A stretch of 64,000 nucleotides of DNA from Microthrixaceae bacterium. Lineage in GTDB: Bacteria; Actinomycetota; Acidimicrobiia; Acidimicrobiales; Iamiaceae. The notes under the pieces were generated by a model that was not told where the DNA came from, ran no database searches, and saw nothing but the letters and a program-made list of their open reading frames with translations. The position numbers and the translations under genes are program-made. This document shows, in pieces, positions 59,943-64,000 of this stretch. The DNA lies in NCBI GenBank assembly GCA_016702505.1, contig JADJDU010000030.1:248001-312000 (forward strand), read 5' to 3'. Position 1 is the first letter of the stretch; each line of letters opens with the position of its first letter.

Positions 59943-61115
59943 ATGAAGGCGATCCGCTTCCACCGCAAACCTGCCCGCTACGCCGCGGCGGCCGTGGCCG
60001 GTCGGCTCCGGGCCGGTTCGGGCGCATCGATCGGTCCGCTCAGCCTGCGCGACGTGAACGAGCCCGACCTGCCCACGCCGGAGTGGGTACGCCTGCGTCC
60101 CCGCCTGGCCGGCATCTGCGGCTCGGACCTGGCCACCATCGACGGCCATTCCAGTCGCTACTTCGAACCCATCGTGTCTTTCCCGTTCACTCCCGGCCAC
60201 GAGGTGGTCGGCGACCTGGACGACGGCACCCGGGCGGTGCTGATCCCGGTGCTGTCCTGTGTCACCCGCGGCATCGATCCCCCGTGCCGGGCCTGTGCCC
60301 AGGGTCGGACCAACCACTGTGGACGCTTGGCCTTCGGCCACCTCGAACCGGGTCTGCAAAGCGGGTTCTGCGAATCGACCGGCGGCGGTTGGTCAGCGGA
60401 GATGGTCGCCCACCCCAGCCAGATCCTGCCCATCCCCGATCACATGGCCGATGAGGCCGCAGTGATGGTGGAGCCCACGGCCTGCGCCGTGCACGCCGCC
60501 CGGCGGGTGGGTGCCCTCGGACCGCTCGGCACCGTGGCCGTCATCGGCACCGGCACCCTGGGCCTGCTCACCATCGCCGCCCTGCGCCACCCCACCAGCG
60601 GTGCCTCGGTCGAGCGCATCGTGGCCACCGGCAAGTACCCCCACCAAAAGGACCTGGCCGCCAGCCTCGGTGCCGATCTGGTCGTCGCCCCGGGCGAGCT
60701 GGGACGGGTGGTCCGTTCGCTCACCGGTCCTGGGTGATCGGTGAGGCTGACGGCGCCACCGGGCGAGGGCCAGCTCACCGATGGTGTCGACCTGGTGGTC
60801 GACTGCGTCGGCACCGACGCGAGCCTCGCCCAAGCCCTACAGGTGGTAGCCCCCGGCGGCGAGGTACTGGTGGTGGGCATGCCCGGCCATACCAGCCTCG
60901 ACCTCACCACCCTTTGGCACCGTGAGACCGCCATCCGAGGCTGCTACGCCTACACGCGAGCCGATTTCGAAGCAGCGTTGGCCGTGGTGGTCGACGCTGA
61001 TCTCACTCGCCTGGTCAGCGCCGCCTATCCCTGGCCCGCTACCGCGAGGCCATCGACCACGCCGCCACCGCCGGCCCACGAGGTGCGGTCAAGGTGGCGT
61101 TCGACCTTCGACAGG
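59943..61115 (+). pseudogene. Zinc-dependent alcohol dehydrogenase (MDR), with two frameshifts
   Basis: ATG 59943, 10 bases after the reductase gene. GroES domain: AGICGSDLATIDG and TPGHEVVGDL (catalytic zinc Cys/His), SCVTRGIDPPCRACAQGRTNHCG (structural zinc cysteines). Rossmann domain: VAVIGTGTLGLLTIAAL. The frame breaks after VVRSLTG at ~60735, resumes as GVDLVVDCVGTDASLAQAL and GCYAYTRADFEAAL, and breaks again at ~61035 to LARYREAIDHAATAGPRGAVKVAFDL. Repaired length ~385. Both indels are single-base. It would oxidise or reduce an alcohol/aldehyde, fitting the FAR-like gene upstream. Confidence 0.8.
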
Positions 61116-61132
61116 CCCCCCCGCGGGCGGGG

Positions 61133-61156
61133 CCCCCCCCCCCCCCCCCCCCCCCC
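61133..61156. repeat. 24-base poly-C homopolymer
   Basis: Uninterrupted run of 24 C between the end of the alcohol dehydrogenase and the LarA-like start at 61185. It is by far the longest mononucleotide run in the window. In the ADH frame it would read as poly-proline. Confidence 0.95.
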
Positions 61157-61184
61157 ACCCCGCCCGCACCAAGGACCATCGCTG

Positions 61185-62776
61185 ATGCCCCGCCCCGGTT
61201 TCGTCCTCGACGTAGACAAGTCGACCCCGCCGATCCTGTTCCACCACGGCGAGGGCTTCCGCCTCGAGAAGTTGCCCGCCGGCCGCAGCCGGGTGATCTA
61301 CCCCGGTGAGCCCCTGGCGCGCTCGACGACGTGGAAGCCGAGATCCACCACGCCCTCCACAACCCCCTCGACATGGAGCCGCTACCGGCCCTGCTCAAGG
61401 CGGGCATGAAGCTCACCATCGCCTTCGACGACATCTCACTGCCGCTGCCGCCCATGAAGCGGCCCGACATCCGCCAGCGGGTCATCGAACAGGTCCTCGA
61501 CCTGGCCGCCTCGGCCGGAGTCGACGACGTCCACCTCATCGCCGCGCTGGCGCTGCACCGGCGCATGACCGAGGCCGAGCTGCGCGAAGCGGTCGGTGAC
61601 CGGGTGTACGACGCCTTCGCCCCGTCGGGAGCCCTGTACAACCACGACGCCGAGGACCCCGACAACCTGGCGTTCCTGGGCACCACCAAGCACGGCGAAG
61701 AGGTCGAGATCAACAAGCGGGCCGCCGAGTCGGACCTGTTGATCTACGTGAACATCAACATCGTGTCCATGGACGGCGGCCACAAGTCCACTGCCACCGG
61801 CCTGGCCAGCTACCGCTCCATCAAGCACCACCACAACGTGCACACCATGCAGCACTCCCGCAGCTTCATGGACCGCCACAACTCCGAACTCCACCACTCC
61901 AACTGGCGGATGGGCGCTGTCATCGCCGACGCCGGGGTGAAGGTGTTCCAGATCGAGACCACCATCAACACCGACACCTTCGGCCAGGACGGCCCCATGT
62001 CGGTGCTGGCCAAGCGGGAGTGGGAATGGACCACCCGGGACCGGGTGAGCTTCATCGGCATGCAGCAGGGTCTCAAGCGGCTGTCCAGCCCGACCCGTCG
62101 CAAGATCTTCCAGAACCACCGCGCCCCCTACGGTGTCACCTCGGTGACCGCCGGTGCCATCGAGCCCGTGCACGAGCGCACCCTCACCCACTGCTTCGAC
62201 CAGCACCTCGTCGAGGTCGAAGGCCAGACCGACATCTTGACCATGGGCCTCCCCTACATCTGCCCGTACAACGTCAACTCGATCATGAACCCGATCCTGG
62301 TGATGTGCCTCGGGCTCGGCTACTTCTTCAACATGTACCGGGGCAAGCCGCTGGTCCGTGAGGGCGGCGTGCTGATCATGACCCACCCCACGCCGTGGGA
62401 GTTCCACCCGGTTCACCACCCCAGCTACATCGACTTCTTCGAGCAGGTGCTGGCCGAGACCACCGACCCCAAGCTGATCGAGGAGCGCTGGGAGAAGCAG
62501 TTCGCCGAGGACGAGTGGTACCGCCACCTGTACCGGACCAGCTACGCCTACCACGGCGTCCACCCGTTCTACATGTGGTACTGGGGCAGCCACGCCCTTC
62601 AACACCTGGGTCGGGTGATCGTGGTCGGTGGCGACACCCGGGCGGTCAAGCGCCTTGGTTTCAAGGCCGCCTCCACCCTCCAAGATGCCCTGGAGATGGC
62701 CGAGGACGTGGTCGGGCCGGGAGCTTCCATCACCCACTACAAGAACCCGCCACTGGTAATGGCGGACGTCAAGTAG
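61185..62776 (+). pseudogene. LarA-like nickel-pincer racemase-family protein (DUF2088), one frameshift near its 5' end
   Basis: ATG 61185 reads MPRPGFVLDVDKSTPPILFHHGEGF to YPGEPLA, then a missing base at ~61318 shifts the frame. From 61331 on it is intact for 481 residues: FDDISLPLPPMKRPDIRQRV (LarA N-terminal DD..RP motif), DVHLIAALALHRRMTEAE, IVSMDGGHKSTATGLASYRSI and MDRHNSELHHSNWRMG. LarA enzymes use a nickel-pincer nucleotide to racemise or epimerise 2-hydroxyacids. This one is longer (repaired ~530 residues) than lactate racemase (~425) and lies in a lipid-type operon, so the substrate is probably different. larB/C/E are not in the window. Confidence 0.8.
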
Positions 62777-62786
62777 GGACCAGACG

Positions 62787-63755
62787 ATGGCCGACCGCAA
62801 GGGTCTGGAGAAGCTGGCCGCCGCCTACGAAGACACGGTTCGGAAGGTGCCTCGGCCCCGCGACCTGGTGTCAAAGGCGTCGTTCCCATATGCGCCCCCG
62901 ACCGTTCCCCTCACCGTTGAACCGCGACGGGACCCGAAGAACCTCGGCGCCCACTACGACTCGGACTGGGCCCGCCGGATGCCGGCCCGCTACGGCCGGT
63001 ACTTGCTCACCGAAGGCGTCCTGCGTGCCGTGGTCGCCGGTCTCGCCCAGCCTGAGCGTCGCGGGCTCGACCGCCTGGCCGACCTGGACGGACCGGTCAT
63101 CTTCGCGGCCAACCACCACAGCCACCTCGACGCTGGCCTGCTGATCACCTCGCTTCCCGAGCCCCACCGCCACCAGGTCTTCGCGGCCGCGGCGGCGGAC
63201 TACTTCTTCGATTCGAAGATCAAGGCCACGGCCTCGGCCCTGGTGCTGAACGCCATCCCCATCGAGCGCACCAAGGTCAACCGCCGATCCGCTGAACAGG
63301 CCGCCGAGCTGATCGACCGGGGCTGGTCCATGGTGATCTTCCCCGAGGGCGGACGCTCCCCCGACGGCTGGGGCCAACCCTTTAGAGGTGGCGCCGCCTA
63401 CCTGTCGATCCGCTGCGGCGTCCCGATCGTGCCCGTACACCTGGCCGGCACCGGCAGGATCCCGCCCAAGGGCAAGAACCGGCCGAAGCCGGGCCGCACC
63501 GTCGTCACCTTCGGCAAACCGTTGATCCCCGGTGAGGGCGAGCGGTCCCAGACGCTGGCCGACCGCCTGGAGCGGGCGGTGGCGGCCTTGGCCGACGAGG
63601 CGACCACCGACTGGTACTCAGCTAGGCGCCGAGCCGCCGCCGGTGAGACCCCGGTGCTGGGTGCACCCACCGAGGGCGCTTGGCGCAAGGCGTGGGCCTT
63701 GTCCGCTCAACGCAAGCGGCCCCGAACCACCACCAAGGCTTGGCCCGAGCTCTGA
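62787..63755 (+). CDS. PlsC-type 1-acyl-glycerol-3-phosphate acyltransferase-like protein
   Basis: A 322-residue acyltransferase. NHHSHLD (catalytic His110-x4-Asp115), a substrate-binding FPEGGRSPDG near 190, and GVPIVPVHLAGTGRI. The first ~95 residues are an N-terminal extension without membrane segments. It starts 10 bases after the LarA-like stop with AGGGACC as RBS and closes the operon. Would esterify an acyl chain to a glycerol- or hydroxy-acid-type acceptor. Acceptor unknown. Confidence 0.88.
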   Translation: MADRKGLEKLAAAYEDTVRKVPRPRDLVSKASFPYAPPTVPLTVEPRRDPKNLGAHYDSDWARRMPARYGRYLLTEGVLRAVVAGLAQPERRGLDRLADLDGPVIFAANHHSHLDAGLLITSLPEPHRHQVFAAAAADYFFDSKIKATASALVLNAIPIERTKVNRRSAEQAAELIDRGWSMVIFPEGGRSPDGWGQPFRGGAAYLSIRCGVPIVPVHLAGTGRIPPKGKNRPKPGRTVVTFGKPLIPGEGERSQTLADRLERAVAALADEATTDWYSARRRAAAGETPVLGAPTEGAWRKAWALSAQRKRPRTTTKAWPEL

Positions 63756-63817
63756 CCAACCCGCCGATCAGTCGGCGGAGGAGTCACCGGGTGCCATCGG
63801 CGAGCCCACTCCCGGTG

Positions 63818-64000
63818 TCACCAGCAGGCGTAGGAGAAGTGGTGCCGGATCGTGTCGTCTCGGGTGACTAGACGCGCTCCGGCCGCTACCGCCTGAGCGA
63901 CGATCAGCCGGTCAAAGGGGTCACGAGTCCAGGAAAGACCGCGGGCGATCGAGGCGACGTTCCCGAACGGCTCGTCACACTCACGCAGGTCGATGGACCT
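63818..64000 (-). CDS. PIN-domain protein, C-terminal part (cut by window edge)
   Basis: The minus strand is open from the window edge to TGA at 63818. The 60 visible residues read RSIDLRECDEPFGNVASIA, then WTRDPFDRLIVAQAVAAGARLVTRDDTIRHHF. The DPFDRLIVAQA and LVTRD elements are the C-terminal acidic motifs of VapC-type PIN toxins. The antitoxin, if any, lies outside. Convergent with the PlsC gene. Confidence 0.75.
   Translation of the reverse strand, partial: RSIDLRECDEPFGNVASIARGLSWTRDPFDRLIVAQAVAAGARLVTRDDTIRHHFSYACW

Noticed and set aside
61436..62800. 454-codon minus-strand open frame
   Set aside because: Exact antisense of the LarA-like gene, Val/Gly/Asp-rich low-information text.
1..64000. 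CRISPR arrays, insertion sequences, integrases or prophage genes
   Set aside because: No evenly spaced direct repeats and no transposase or recombinase motifs (DDE, tyrosine or serine recombinase) were found; the repeats seen are dispersed, not arrayed.

Overview
The window is high-GC actinobacterial DNA with many GTG starts and large intergenic repeats. Its gene set includes a CYP125-like steroid P450, MenB, a FhaA-like FHA protein, an LCP ligase, DUF4214 repeats, a mitochondrial-type aconitase and an SlPat-type acetyltransferase. It resembles Acidimicrobiia (the Ilumatobacter / Candidatus Microthrix neighbourhood). That placement is inferred from gene content; no rRNA or phylogenetic marker set is present.

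Layout. 1-12.9 kb: an edge-truncated CoA-transferase, an acyl-CoA synthetase, a TetR / nitronate monooxygenase / CYP125-like operon with a palindromic operator, a diguanylate cyclase, a quinone oxidoreductase, a DEAD-box helicase, MenB and an esterase. 13-25.2 kb: a GntR regulator beside a mitochondrial-type aconitase, membrane and lipoprotein genes, a HAD-PlsC fusion, an autoregulated Rrf2-RIC nitrosative-stress pair, a secreted DUF4214-CAP protein, LysR, and citrate synthase. Two TCA-cycle genes are thus near each other. 25.7-36.2 kb: a GNAT plus NDP-forming acyl-CoA synthetase fusion, an FHA-LCP envelope pair, a sulfatase, a glutamine amidotransferase, a DUF4214-polysaccharide deacetylase and a PF10118 protein.

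36.2-50.1 kb is a disturbed region. SRPBCC, GdhA, an AraC regulator, a DUF222-HNH nuclease, a lipoprotein, a TrmH-type methyltransferase, a zinc-ribbon SDR, an MntA-HepT pair and a GNAT gene are all recognisable but broken by single-base frameshifts or stops. Among them are an intact VapBC, an intact XRE regulator and a truncated NERD (PglW-like) gene start. The block ends at a tRNA-Val(CAC) gene with a clear intrinsic terminator. It is either a decaying accessory island or a stretch with many consensus errors.

50.6-64 kb: dienelactone hydrolase, a 2-hydroxyacid dehydrogenase, an MFS exporter, divergent murF/ddl of peptidoglycan synthesis, and a TetR gene facing across a perfect palindrome a four-gene operon (fatty acyl-CoA reductase-HAD fusion, zinc alcohol dehydrogenase, LarA-like protein, PlsC acyltransferase). 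This operon is the best candidate for an undescribed lipid-related pathway. It contains three frameshifts around a 24-base poly-C run. The right edge cuts a PIN-domain gene.

A modular repeat family (R1 with a 12-bp hairpin, plus R2 and R3) recurs in at least seven intergenic places, mostly at gene 3' ends, and in two cases supplies a gene's stop codon.
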